This document shows positions 16,191 to 26,785 of a stretch of 64,000 nt of DNA, piece after piece; within the stretch, counting starts at the first letter, position 1, and each line of letters begins with the position of its first letter. The translations under genes were made by a program, and so were the position numbers. Source of the stretch: Trachythela sp. YZ-2020 (taxonomy: Eukaryota > Cnidaria > Anthozoa > Malacalcyonacea > Clavulariidae); assembly GCA_016169945.1 (NCBI GenBank), contig JADLSH010000367.1, forward strand, positions 1,860,001-1,924,000. Reading direction: 5' to 3'. A model generated the notes under the pieces. That model searched no databases, was not told where the DNA came from, and was given only the letters and a program-made list of their open reading frames with translations.

Positions 16191-16760
16191 TTAGTTACAA
16201 CACTCATACTCGCAGTCGCTATCCCCACACCCACCCTTGTTACGATGGATACAAAAGTCGCATTCACACTCTGGATTTGTACAAGAGTCACAATACTCAC
16301 AGTCTATATGACACTCATCACACCACTCACACTCACAATCACCCTTACAAGATTTATCACCCTTGCAATAACACACTCCACCACACTCCTTGTCACACTC
16401 ATCACATTTACATTCCCCTCTACACCAATCATTTCCTGCACACTCACACTCACACTTATTATCTTTATACATTGCCTCACATACATTACAATCACAACAA
16501 CACTCCTTGTCACCCTTTTCGTGACCTAGGTCACAAGTTGAACACCATCCACACATACACTCGTCATTTTCTTCTTGGTCTATGTGTTCAGTGTACTTGT
16601 TAAGATCATAGGTTTTGCACGAACAGTATGGGCAATAAAACTTAATCTTACCTCCATGTGTAGTTTTTACATGAAGTTGGATTTCATTTAAATTATCAAC
16701 ATATTTACACTTGTTACACATGTATTTGTTTCCTAAACTTACCACCTCTATATTGTCCAT
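16191..16760 (-). CDS. Zinc-finger and Cys-rich protein, 189 aa
   Basis: Start at 16760 because TACAAATAAA stands directly before this ATG; a longer frame upstream runs through a tandem repeat. The N-terminal third has two C2H2-like fingers (MCNKCKYVDN...HVKTTH and YCPYCSCKTYDLNKYTEHID). The remaining 115 residues are a dense array of short CxC, CxxC, CEC and CCCDC motifs with many Asp, Glu, Gly and Lys, about 40 Cys in all, recalling metallothionein-like or very small zinc-knuckle arrays. It is the outermost gene at this end. The function could be metal binding, DNA/RNA binding or host interaction; I cannot choose between these. Confidence 0.68.
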   Translation of the reverse strand: MDNIEVVSLGNKYMCNKCKYVDNLNEIQLHVKTTHGGKIKFYCPYCSCKTYDLNKYTEHIDQEENDECMCGWCSTCDLGHEKGDKECCCDCNVCEAMYKDNKCECECAGNDWCRGECKCDECDKECGGVCYCKGDKSCKGDCECEWCDECHIDCEYCDSCTNPECECDFCIHRNKGGCGDSDCEYECCN

Positions 16761-16809
16761 TTTATTTGTACTTTGCATGTACTCTCTAGTCATGTAATTC
16801 TTATATACC

Positions 16810-16980
16810 CAATGTCTCCCGGTGTTGTCCCAGTGTTGTCCCGAAGTTGTCCCAGTGTTGTCTGGTAAATTATTGCGCAATATTTTGTCGTCACGTGTTT
16901 GGTACTCTCACGTGACAAATAATTTTTATCACGTGTTAGATGTGTGTTCTATGTGTGTTTGATAAATTATTGCGCAATTA
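16810..16980. repeat. Repeat-rich right end of the Polinton
   Basis: Contains four near copies of GTTGTCCCAGT (16,818-16,862), an inverted repeat GTCACGTG/CACGTGAC (16,890 and 16,909) with another TCACGTG at 16,929, and a 16-base direct repeat TAAATTATTGCGCAAT at 16,866 and 16,963 (97 bases apart). Polinton termini often hold short tandem repeats inside the terminal inverted repeat. The exact end of the element cannot be fixed without the other end. Confidence 0.5.
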
Positions 16981-17099
16981 TTTTTTTTTGCTGACGTTTT
17001 TATTTTTTGCTGACGTCAGCAGTTTTTTGGCCCAGGAACGGTATTATTACCCTACTAACGTCTTACAACAGACGGAAACGTCAACACACAGAGATAGAA

Positions 17100-17138
17100 A
17101 CTCGACCATTGATTCTATCATAGAATCAATGGTCGAGT
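17100..17138. repeat. 39-bp palindrome inside exon 1 of the transposase gene
   Basis: Two perfect 19-base arms (starting ACTCGACCATTGATTC) flank a single C at 17119. As coding sequence the region reads STIDSIIESMVESE, so the palindrome lies within the likely acidic N-terminus. Confidence 0.7.
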
Positions 17139-17500
17139 CAGAAATCGATATTTCAAATAGAATTGGAAATGATTCTATACACATGGTATGCTAGCACTTT
17201 ATAAATTATAAGGTTATGAAGCTGATTTATTTAGTTATCAATGTAGAATTTGTTAATGCTCATAACTTAGGTGTAATCTGTGTATTAAAGATGCTTGCTG
17301 TATTTTGCTATGTGCTATATTTTATGATACATAATCATACATGATACATGATACATTCTGGATGCTAGTATTATTTGTATTACTGTATGTTTCATATCCA
17401 AAGATCTATCTTTAAAAAATATTTATATAAAACATTTCTCTTGTAGATATCTTGTGATAGTACAGTTGAGGAAGAAAACATTGAAACTATATCTTTTCAG

Positions 17501-18655
17501 GTGAGTTTATTATGTTGGTTACTTCAGAGGCATGTTTCACATGCACTGGCCACATGTGACTAGAGATCACTGATCTCTAAATCCAACTGTATTGAGTTCT
17601 AAAAAAATTACTTTATTAATAAGCAATTAGGCATATGATATTTACAATTAAATCAAATGTGTCCACTTACAAGAGGTTATAATGTTGTTTGGGATGGTTG
17701 TATTGGTGTCCATGTCTGCTTATGGGAGGTGTCTGCCTAAGAGTGGTTGTAAATATAGTAATATAACAGTGTGTTGGCCGGGACCCAAAAACAGTGTCCG
17801 CTTACAAGAGGTGTCCGCTTACAAGAGGTGTCTGTAAGTAGAGGTTCAACTGTATATTTGTTCAAACTGTATTGTGGTCCTCAGACGATAACCAATGGTT
17901 ATTGAATTCATCTCCCTCCTTACTTGTTTATAGTAATCAGGCCATAATGAGCCGCAATATGCCTTCAAGGCCTAAATATTTTTTTCCATTTTAGTAAAAA
18001 TACAAATTCCTGTGCATAAATATAGAACCTTCTGTGATACTACACTGCTACTTACATATGCATGCTAACTGAAAATGTATTTTTCATATTTTGTCTTGAC
18101 TATAAAGTGTAAAATGACAAATATTTTCTGGTAAAGATTTCTGTCAAGGATTTGATGCCGGAAATACTCCAGCTACTAGGCACTTTTCAATTTTAACGCT
18201 CTTCAATTTCCTCATACATATTGTGTGTCAATGTGTTATCCACACGAGATAATGTAGTTTGTGTATATGCATCTTTTGTTCACATTTTACTTTCTATTTT
18301 TAACAATACTTTGACTATACAGGTCTAATAAATAAGTATGCAATATGGATTTTATCAAATATTGTACAATATAAAGCTTATCATAGCAAGTTTCTCAGGA
18401 ATAGATGTATTATTGGAATGGGTACAACTAAAGTTCTTTACTTGCCGCCTCTGCCAGGGCTAGTAAGTGAAGAATTTGCATGCCCTGAATATAATTTACT
18501 CGATAAAACGTCAGCACACACATATTACACAATAAGGACATGAGCAAGGAATTATTGATTACCAATAGTTTTTGCTTTAATTTCAGTTAATTGATAACTT
18601 TGCATTCACAAATTTACAATATCATGATATAAACTTAAATATCTTTTTGGAATAG
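17501..18655. other. Intron with a dispersed cell-type repeat (GTGTCCGCTTACAAGAGG)
   Basis: No coding sequence seen. From 17,659 to 17,855 it contains the motif GTGTCCGCTTACAAGAG, perfect twice at 17,794 and 17,811 and degenerate before, ending GAGGTTCAACTGTAT. I recall this motif as a common interspersed repeat in marine invertebrates. The rest is AT-rich intron. Confidence 0.45.
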
Positions 18656-18931
18656 ATGACTGATGATTTGAGTGAAAGCTGGAGTGATGACAAAGAAAGT
18701 GGTGACGAGGCTGGTGAATCTAGCACAAATAATTTGAGAGATGGATATAATCTCAACAATGACCAGGTAATTTTTACAAATAAGATGCTATAGCTCTATT
18801 GTGCATTAAGTCTCCAGCATTATAGAAGTTATTTGAAAATAATATGCATTATAAGCAATCTATTTAATCACTTCAATATGTCAGTAAATGCACACCTTTT
18901 TGAAATGTAGCTCTAATAGTTCAATTTGTAT

Positions 18932-19149
18932 TTAACCCATTATCTGGAAGTGCCTGGCTTTGACAGGGTAAAATACTCTGGCATTATACAGAGTAAAAAC
19001 ACAGGGTGCATCTGGGCACATTGCCAGCTAATGGGTTAACCCATTAACTGGCTGTACCCTCCCGCTGACAAGTAAAATCGTCTGAGTCTTAGACAGAGCA
19101 AAATACTGAAGTCAGGTACATCTGGGTGCATTGCCAGCTAATGGGTTAA
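18932..19149. mobile_element. Two abutting MITEs with TTAACCCATTA ends
   Basis: Both start TTAACCCATTA and end TAATGGGTTAA (18932-19039 and 19036-19149); they share one TTAA at the join. Each is about 110 bases with related interiors (AGTAAAAC, GCATTGCCAGC). TTAA at the ends suggests a TTAA target, as for piggyBac-type elements, but this is inference. Confidence 0.55.
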
Positions 19150-19309
19150 GTGGACTATAAATTCATAAAGATTGTAATACACATCACATTTGATAAACAA
19201 AAAACTAAAGGTATTATTCCACAAGATGATTCAGATGCAATCATAAAAGAGGGAAATGACCACTGTATATCATAAACCCATTGGCTTGTAATATGCACCC
19301 TGCTTTTGT

Positions 19310-19650
19310 ATTTTACTATGTCTAGTGCCAGACAATTTGGGCATAGGTGTGAACGGTTTTTTCCTGGCCTGGGCCACAAATTCCAGGCCAGTGAAGATAG
19401 CTGGCCTGGACCTTGCCTAGGCCTAGATTTCTCTTGTGTGAACGGGTTTTGCTCGAGCCTAGGCCAGGCCTCATTACCATGGCATTTCGAGTCAACAATA
19501 AAAACTGGTGAGTTATTAGTGGAGGGAAAACCACTGAAAACCACTGACATACATACTAAAAGGTGAGCCTGGTGTCCTTGGCTGGCAAGCTGATGTGAAC
19601 AGGTAGCCTGGCCTAGGTCAGGCCTGGGTCTCTGGTGTAAATGCGGCTTA
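19310..19650. repeat. CCTGG/CCAGG-rich imperfect inverted repeat
   Basis: The segment is dense in CCTGGCC, GCCTAGGCC and CAGGCC, with TGTGAAC(G/A)G recurring three times. Several short reading frames cross it on both strands, but none resembles a protein. It is probably a decayed repeat. Confidence 0.35.
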
Positions 19651-19991
19651 AGTTACTGGATGGCCAATCTTTCTCATACTAACTATCTTCAAATGATTTA
19701 GGATGGAAAAGAACCGATTTATCCTGGTGCAAATGTTACAAAAACTCAGAGCCTTCTTTTGATCCTTTGTTTTGTGCTGAGACACAAGCTAACTGATGTA
19801 GCTCTTGGAGATCTGCTGTTGCTGCTGAATACATTTTCCCCAACACAGTTCCAGCAACCAAGCACAAGTTTTACAATTTGTTTACACTAGAGCAGTCTGA
19901 GGTATGTGTTTTGTAGAATGGATACATATTATAGTAAATAATAGTTTTGATTTGTAAGTATAATTGTCTAGCAATAAAAAAATTGGTTGCA

Positions 19992-20095
19992 TTAACCCAT
20001 TGGTCTTCAATGGCCCTAGTTTGTTATTTTACTCTGTCTAATATGCCAGACGATTTTACTTGTCTAAGGGAGGGTCTTGTACATTAATGGGCTAA
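19992..20095. mobile_element. Degenerate MITE of the TTAACCCATT family
   Basis: Begins TTAACCCATTGG and ends TTAATGGGCTAA, with the TTTTACTCTGTCTA and CCAGACGATTTTACTTG interior shared with neighbours. A further partial relative starts at about 20,122 (TCAACCCATTGAG). Confidence 0.45.
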
Positions 20096-20359
20096 CAAGA
20101 CTATTTGCTAATGAATTCTGTCAACCCATTGAGCTGTGATGTGCCCAAATGTGTCCAGCAAAAATTATTTCCCATTTTACTCTGTCTTTTGCCAGGCAAT
20201 TATACTCTGTCTAACATTTGGACAATTTTGTTTGTCAAGGGAAGGGCCATTACACAACAAAGGTTTTCAGTAAAAAAAAACATGGAAGGGGTTTTTCACT
20301 TTATATCTGACAAGTCATGAGTTGTGTGAATGTGATGATAGCTATTACCTAATTTTGTT

Positions 20360-20495
20360 CCATTAACTGGCAGCACTGTACCACTGACAAGTAAAATAAC
20401 ACATTAGCTTGCAATGTACCCAGATGCAGCCCACTTTAGCATGTTACTCTGGTTATTGCCAGAGTATGGTACAGTACTGCCAGTTAATGGGTTAA
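20360..20495. mobile_element. MITE with 24-bp inverted ends
   Basis: The left end CCATTAACTGGCAGCACTGT... pairs with the right end ...ACAGTACTGCCAGTTAATGG over 24 bases with one mismatch. It belongs to the same family as the copies at 18.9 and 20.0 kb, all sitting in introns of the transposase gene. Confidence 0.55.
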
Positions 20496-22446
20496 ATAGC
20501 TAGTTATTGTTTACTGTATGAATCCTCCATAATGCCAACTGCCATTAGTGTTTATATAATACAAGTGAAATTGTATTAAATGATCTGACAAGAAATAATC
20601 TTTATTGCATTTCTCACACAGTAATGATTTTTAACTTTGCCAACGTAATCAACATAAGATAAATCGTATTTTACAATTAAATCAATTTAACTGACACTGT
20701 TATTGATAACTGGCTGTGTATCTGTGTTTATCAAATTATTAACATTAGTCTAATAGTCTTTAATTATTGAATTATTCAATTTTTTCGTATTGCGTATTTG
20801 AAATTAGTGCCAGGCGGAAGGATCCATTTTGGCCGCCCAGCACTGCCCACCATGGGCAGAACCCTGTATAATACTTTTCCAACCAACTTGACATTTTTGT
20901 TTTTCACAATTTTAGAAGCACTTCTACTGTTCCACATGCATGTCTTACTTGGGAAAAGATACAACAATTGCAGTTTGTTACTCATGTGATGGATTATTTA
21001 ATGAAAATGAAAGCATCAAGAATGGACACTATTTTTTGTAATTATTCCACTTCAACACCAAATTGTAAGCCTTCTATCAAATAACAAATTTTATCCTTAC
21101 TTAACTAATAGAAACTTAGATTTCAGCCTTAAGTCAAAAACTGTAAATGATGTGACCACATCAGCATTGTATAAGGAACTTATACTTAAACATGGTCTCA
21201 ATCCAAATGATGTATCACTGACGTGGAATACAGATGGCATTCCTATCTTCAACTCTTCTAACTTTTCAATATGGCCTTTACAAGCTTTTGTTAATGAGCT
21301 TCCTCCACACTTATGTTCCAAAAAGATCCTTTTGCTTACTCTTTGGTTTGGTCAGAAACCAGTTATGAATATCTTCTTGAAGCCATTTGTTGAGGAGTGT
21401 AGGAAATTGGAGTCACATGGCTTTATTTTTGGCAATGAGGTTCAGCCAAGGAAAGTATTTGCTTTGCTGCTATCTGCAGATTCTCCTGCTCGAGCCATTG
21501 TTCGAAATGTGAAGCAGTACAATGGTAAACATGGCTGCGATTGGTGTGAATTTGAAGGGGTAACTGTGCAAAACCTCAAGAAAGTATTTGCTTTTGCCTA
21601 ACGAAGTTTGTGATTCAGCTGGAGGAACTATATGGGCTCTCAAGTTGTAAATTTAATGTCCACTGTTTGACACACTTGGCACATTGTGTTAAGGATTGTG
21701 GTCCACTATGGGCTACCTCTAATTTTACTTATGAGGCACACAATCATGTTCTTGTGAACATGTTTCATGGAACACAGTCTGTTCCCCAGCAAATAGCGGA
21801 TACGTTTTTGCTAAAAAGCAAGGTTGCATCAATGGCAAGGACTTGCATAGATGATGATGATTCTTTTTCCGTGAAGGATGCAGTTGTCAGGCTGATGGGT
21901 GATGTCAGGTATAAGCACAAGAATGACTGTGATGGGTTGAGTCTTTTAGGTTCTGGAAAAGTGGTAAAATTGGATGCTCATAGGTTGGTGGCTTTGCAAG
22001 ATCTTCTGGATTTGATTGTAAATAATGAATTTGGAGACCTTTATGATAGATTTATTTATAATCATCAGTTGTATTCTTCTGTAAACTACACTAGATCCAA
22101 ACGGCACACAAATCACAATGTATCTTTTAGACATCCTACTTATGCATATGGAGAAATTTTAGGTCTTTTGAATGTTAAGCCATCTTGTGGTTGTTCCTTG
22201 GAAATGTCTCAGTTCTGCCGATGCTCTCTTCACAGCGTAGTTATTGTCAAGGCTATGGAAGCTAGCCAAAGGGTGTTGTTTAAGGATGTAGATTTTAATA
22301 TCTCTAGCAAATTTATTGTCGAAGTTAAAGAAACAAATTATGTAATTGCACTTTATCCTTCCCAAATAGAACGAAAATGTATTTCTCTTACTTTAGATAA
22401 CAAAACATATTTCTGTCCTTTACCATACCGCATTTATGATGACTAA

Positions 22447-23024
22447 CTAAAATATTTCCTTGTAAATAGTGATATATATATATATACTGTACATAAGTAA
22501 GCAAAGAAGTAATTCCCACATGCTATGAAAATTTGACTAATGAGTCATATTCAAATGGACCTCTGTATTAGATTACATGGCAAATTTAGTCTGCAAGATT
22601 GTTAAACAAAGTCTGCAAGATTGTCAGACTTTTTAATTGCTGGAGATTTACACCATTAAAAAATTTGGTGTTTACAAAATTTCTTGTTTAATATGTGTGA
22701 GTTAACAATATAGATTTCAAAAAACACTGAAAATATTAAATATTCCATTTTATATATTCAATGATTAATGTAAGTTATGTCTTGTGACCAATTCTCCCAC
22801 CAAAAATGCATGCAAGGCTGCAGAGCAAGTTGAACTGATAGTTGAAAATTTCTTCATATGTTTTTGTAGCATGGCATATTACTTTGTTTAGTTTACCATA
22901 TGATAGTTTACTATACATATAACCTACTGTAAATATTGAAAAAAATATATATTAAAACCTTGCTGTTAAAAACGCATCAAATTTTATGGTATTATGTTGT
23001 GTCAAAATTAGGTTCACATTCTAT
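22447..23024. other. AT-rich stretch, nothing recognised
   Basis: Follows the stop of the transposase gene. Contains a TA run at 22,473-22,486 and otherwise simple AT-rich sequence. I see no gene or clear repeat. Confidence 0.3.
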
Positions 23025-23245
23025 AAAATATTCTATAGAATATCCTATACAATTTCATTATATAGCATTCTATAGAATATGCTATTGCAAGTTTCATATG
23101 AATGTGCAATAGAATATTCTATAGAATCTGGAAGTTCTATAGAATATGGCAATAGAATATTCTATAGGATCGGAAGTGCTATAGAATATTCTATAGCATG
23201 TAGAATATTCTATAGCATATTCTATAGGATTCTATAGAACATTTT
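23025..23245. repeat. Array of ATTCTATAGAAT palindromes
   Basis: About a dozen copies of the palindrome ATTCTATAGAAT or close variants (TATAGGAT, TATAGCAT) lie within 220 bases at irregular distances. The interior can fold on itself in many ways. No flanking duplication was recognised. Confidence 0.6.
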
Positions 23246-23940
23246 CGTAAGGGGAACACCTAAGCTACAGTGTATGTAATTTAACCCAGATGATCAAAGT
23301 AGAGTAACCCTGCTGGGAAGCTATGTTTTTGCTTACACAATCCAGGTCTACTTGCTACTATTCATATCAGTAGAGTGACTCTACTTCACATAAAGGGCTT
23401 AGTGGGGTAAGCCTACTACCAGGACAACCTTTTCTCATGTATAAATGGGCCCATAAAATTGTATAACCTAATTATACCTAAACCCAGAACAAGGACATCA
23501 CTCTGTATTTCTGTACGTGTTTTGATTTTATACGAGCGTGATATCAAGATATATTTTAGTCTTATCACAAGGGCCAAATAGATAAACTATTCATATTTAA
23601 AACCTACTCGGAGGAACAGCATGTGTTGTTGTTGAAGGAAACAAACACAGATGCGCAGAACGGACTTGGTTTCTATCTCTCCTTACCAAATAAGTCATAA
23701 CCCAGTATTTCAACTTCAGAGTTAGTTACCATAGAGCTCAAATTTTGTTTCATTAATACACTGTATATCGAAAGGTTGTTTAGAGAAAAAATACTGAAAG
23801 TTTAATTAGACTAGCAAATAATATTTAAATGTCCAATCTTAAGCTTCGCGTTTGACCTTGTGTAGCAGACGGCTTTCCGGCTTTTTTTACATCGAATTTC
23901 AGCGGGCGTTCGGGTTACTTGACTAGCAGTATTGGGCTAT
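23246..23940. other. Non-coding stretch, nothing recognised
   Basis: It contains a self-similar part at 23,290-23,420 (GTAGAGT..CTACT, short inverted pairs), probably a decayed small repeat. No gene is visible. Confidence 0.3.
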
Positions 23941-23974
23941 TACATTTAATACCCGCACCCCCCCTGTCGAGGAC

Positions 23975-24290
23975 CTCCGTTTCCAGAGGAGTTTTACATT
24001 CTGTGTTTTTCCAGAAGGGTCCTCATCATTACCTTTCCAGAGGGGCTATAAAGTTATTCACAGTGGTAAAAAGTGCATTTCCAGAGGGGGTGGTGAGGTA
24101 TTTCCAGAGGGGTTGTAAGCATGTTCAACCTGTCAACCAGGTATTTCCAGGGTGGTTGTTGGATAATATTTCCAAAGGGGTTATTTCTTGTTTCCAAAGG
24201 GGATGTCTGCACCAATGGTCTGCACTGCCCTTGATCTGGGCAGGGTCGAGGACATTTTTTTCCAAGGGAGGGGGGGGGGGGGGGAAAGCC
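23975..24290 (+). repeat. Irregular repeats of TTTCCAGAGGGG
   Basis: Nine copies of TTTCCAGAGGGG or variants (TTTCCAAAGGGG, TTTCCAGGGTGG) are spread at about 20-40 base intervals, followed by a G run at 24,269-24,284. The reading frames across it are low complexity and not protein-like. Confidence 0.5.
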
Positions 24291-24504
24291 AGACCAGCAA
24301 ATCGATTAATGCTCAGTATATATGTTCAAATTTAATCGTTCACACGTCGGATGTTGATGATATGAAAAATTTACCTTGTTGAAAATGTAGTGTTTAGTGA
24401 TGATTCAAATTATTAACTCTTGTTAATTACATATTTGTTTCATTCGTTCGCGCTCGTTCGTTCTCGTGCTACGGTGCAGGTGAATACTGACTGCCGGCTG
24501 TATC

Positions 24505-24692
24505 ATAGAATAGGAAATGACTAGAAGGGCCACTTGAGGCGGAACCTTTGAAGTTTTTGAGGCTGCGCATGTCGCATTACGCATAAACACGCTGAACTGG
24601 CTGGTCCGCCATCATTCTGGCCAGAAAACTGCATAAAAATAGGGGGTCACATTGCACTGCTTAGTGGCCCTTCTGGTCATTTCCTATTCTGT
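24505..24692. mobile_element. MITE with about 30-bp inverted ends
   Basis: Left end ATAGAATAGGAAATGACTAG... and right end ...TGGTCATTTCCTATTCTGT pair over about 30 bases with two mismatches. Length 188 bases, no coding potential. Confidence 0.55.
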
Positions 24693-25114
24693 GGCTGTTC
24701 ACAAATATTCTTGGATGAATTTGACAAAGGATTTTGCTTGTTTGCAATTTAAATTTCATCCAACATGGCGAAAATCTCTTTGTCCTTTAAATCCCTTGAG
24801 ATTGGTTGCGCACCATCTATATTTATGAAATACCACGAGTTTATATAGTCAACTCTTCAAATATATAACCCTGTGTGCTGTGGCGTTTTTGTCCCAGGAA
24901 TGTCTGGTATGTTGCTTTTGAAGCCAGGACGGATCAGTTATCGTATATATACATGCATGCATGCAGACTACAGCCATATATTCTGCACAATATATTGCAC
25001 TTATTTATATGCATTCGTAATATATGGCAGGAATGGTTGCAGTTTAGTGACAGAATGCAACCCTGATAGAACACTATATGGCCAACATGACAAAAGCTAA
25101 ATAAATAAGTATAC

Positions 25115-25210
25115 CTTGTCGTAATCCTTAGCCGCGTTGTCGAAATATTGCCTCAACTGATCTTCAGTACTGTCTCTAGGCATAGCTTGTGACGAAAATG
25201 TATTGCTCAT
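25115..25210 (-). CDS. Probable first coding exon of an unidentified host gene
   Basis: On the minus strand ATG at 25210 opens a 32-codon frame (MSNTFSSQAMPRDSTEDQLR then QYFDNAAKDYDK) that ends at the splice donor AAG|GTATAC. The composition is protein-like, and the donor falls in phase 0. The rest of the gene should lie to the left, but I could not find further exons. The family is unknown; the end (AAKDYDK) resembles starts of small methyltransferase-like proteins, which is only a weak hint. Confidence 0.4.
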
Positions 25211-25395
25211 CTTGGACTCGTACTTTTACAAGTAAAGTGCTCCTCAGTCAGGCTGTCACTGCTAGTGCTATCTGCCAGCTGTAGGTCTTGCGTAATAATA
25301 ACGCACATTATATTATATTAAGTAGTATCTAACGCGCAATTTGATTGGCTAATGCGCATGCTTTATGACGCAATAAAGCACGGCCACGGCAGTGG

Positions 25396-25623
25396 CACAG
25401 AATACTACACAGAAGGTCATCTCTTATTGCTTTTGCGTAAGCGCTATTCGTCATGATTCGTCACTCAGCAAGTGCCCTAAACAGAAGTAGTCACCCCCCT
25501 GGACATATAGCCATTTTGAATGTTTCCAGGGGGGAGACTACTTCTGTTTAGGGCACTTGTTGAGTGACGAATAGCGCTTACGCAAAAACAATCTAGAGAT
25601 GACCTTCTGTGTAGTATTCTGTG
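25396..25623. mobile_element. Foldback element nested in copy A, with target duplication
   Basis: Arms of about 100 bases (left end CACAGAATACTACACAGAAG, right end its complement) surround a short centre. GCAGTGG occurs directly before (25389-25395) and after (25624-25630), consistent with a 7-8 bp target duplication of the hAT kind. The other copy of the host repeat lacks it. Confidence 0.7.
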
Positions 25624-26591
25624 GCAGTGGCCACCGTTTTGATTTTTCTCCCTTCGTCCCCGCTTGTTAAATTTTCCTCGGAATTGTCAATACAATATGA
25701 ACAAAATTATAATAGTTTTAAATCCAAAGTCTGTCAGAAAGCAAGAAAAAGTAGACCTAAACGAGATGGAAAAAAGCCAGCCAACAAATAACAACGGAAC
25801 ATAAACGGCGAATAAAGATTCGTAGCTGTTTCTGAGTTTGAAATAACTTTTTTGCTTGAAAGTTGGCATTCAACGGCGACAAAAAAAAACACGAAAATCT
25901 GTACTATTTTGACATTTAAAGGTACAAAAACTGTATGTAAACACAAACCAAACCAAACCAAACCAAATTTATCCACAGTTCTAGGTGCAAAAAATTAAAA
26001 TTAACCATTTTGGCATTGATTTAATTAGATATAAACACTATGTGTACAGTTTTTAAGCTGTCATTCTGTCAAGATGCAACGACAAAAACAAACACAAATA
26101 CGACATGTTTATGCATTTCTTGACAGTTTGTCTGAGAAAATTTTTAACCACCAACCACAGAACTAGCAAAAAACACAAAAAATATTCAAACAGTACCTTC
26201 AAATAAAAACTGCCTGATATATTCGGTTCAAGATGAAAAATCAACTTGACAGCCAATGTCGTCAAAGCAGCTTGACAAAAACCCTTCGCTTTTATACGAA
26301 TCCAGGACAATAGTGAAGCAGAACAACTAAAAACCAATCTGTCTATCATTGTGCACTATATTTGAAAAATTTTCAACAGTTTTTGTGCCTTTTTAATCCC
26401 TAATTTTTGTTGAGTTGCAAGTTTTTCGCTCCTTCGCCGGGCAGAATTCAAGCTTGTGCCTTGTAGTTGTTGCCAAGCAATGAAAACATTAAAAAGCTTG
26501 CGAGTGACGTCAGTGATTACATGTTAGGAGAATATCAATATTGATCTTTGAACAAAATTGTTTACTGTGCTTATCTACCACTTATAATATA

Positions 26592-26785
26592 AAAGAATTA
26601 AAAAACTCGTCTTGTGCCGTTATGGTGTAATAATGCACGAGGGGGGAATGTTGGGAGAATACGAGAGAAGCTTGTAAAACACGAGGCGTAGCCGAGTGTT
26701 TTACACGCTTCTCGAGTATTCTCCCAACATTCCCTCGAGTGCATTATTACACCATAACGGCACGCGACTCGTTTTTTAATTCTTA
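26592..26785. repeat. Terminal hairpin of copy A
   Basis: Two arms of nearly 95 bases, including GCCGTTATGGTGTAATAATG and its complement and TGTTGGGAGAATAC on the inner side, meet near 26,690. The equivalent hairpin in copy B (about 61,540-61,690) has diverged in sequence but keeps pairing. Confidence 0.6.

Larger units (their letters stand above)
1..16980. mobile_element. Polinton/Maverick (adintovirus-like) element, right-hand part
   Basis: Seen: a protein-primed family B DNA polymerase, retrovirus-like integrase, double jelly-roll capsid protein, penton-like protein and A32-type packaging ATPase lie together on both strands with very tight spacing. Known: this gene set defines Polintons/Mavericks and adintoviruses, 15-20 kb virus-like elements of animal genomes. 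No introns are seen and intergenic gaps are often under 15 bases, unlike the flanking DNA. The left terminal repeat and the end of the polymerase gene are outside the window, so the terminal inverted repeat and target duplication cannot be checked. The right limit is placed after the last gene, before the exon-like sequence at 17.02 kb; it is uncertain by about 150 bases. No adenovirus-type cysteine protease was recognised. Confidence 0.9.
17024..22443 (+). pseudogene. EnSpm/CACTA (Tnp2-like) transposase gene, multi-exon, frameshifted
   Basis: Exons inferred from splice sites and phase: about 17024-17185 (ends HM), 17447-17500, 18656-18766 (acidic, SWSDDKESGDEAGE), 19702-19901 and 20916 onward. 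Exon 4 carries QSLLLILCFVLRHKLTDVAL and exon 5 a zinc ribbon (FYCSTC...CYSCDGLF), then LTWNTDGIPIFNSSNFSIWP, NELPPHL and FLKPFVEE, typical of the Tnp2 transposase domain, and after 21,610 the C-terminal region (LYGLSSCKFNVHCLTHL...CGPLW). Frame breaks lie in exon 4 (one extra base in TTTTCCCC), near 21,040-21,110, and at about 21,600, where a stretch of the domain is missing. It is either a decayed transposon or a decayed domesticated copy. CACTA-type ends were not located. Confidence 0.72.

Noticed and set aside
16304..16603. His/Thr-rich plus-strand frames opposite the Cys-rich gene
   Set aside because: They are the mirror of Cys codons (ACA/CAC runs) of the minus-strand gene, which has better start context and zinc-finger motifs.
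19155..19566. Overlapping frames of 131 and 86 codons on both strands
   Set aside because: They cover a palindromic CCTGG-rich repeat in an intron and show no protein features.
23919..24382. 138-codon plus-strand frame
   Set aside because: It translates the TTTCCAGAGGGG repeat and a G run; low complexity only.
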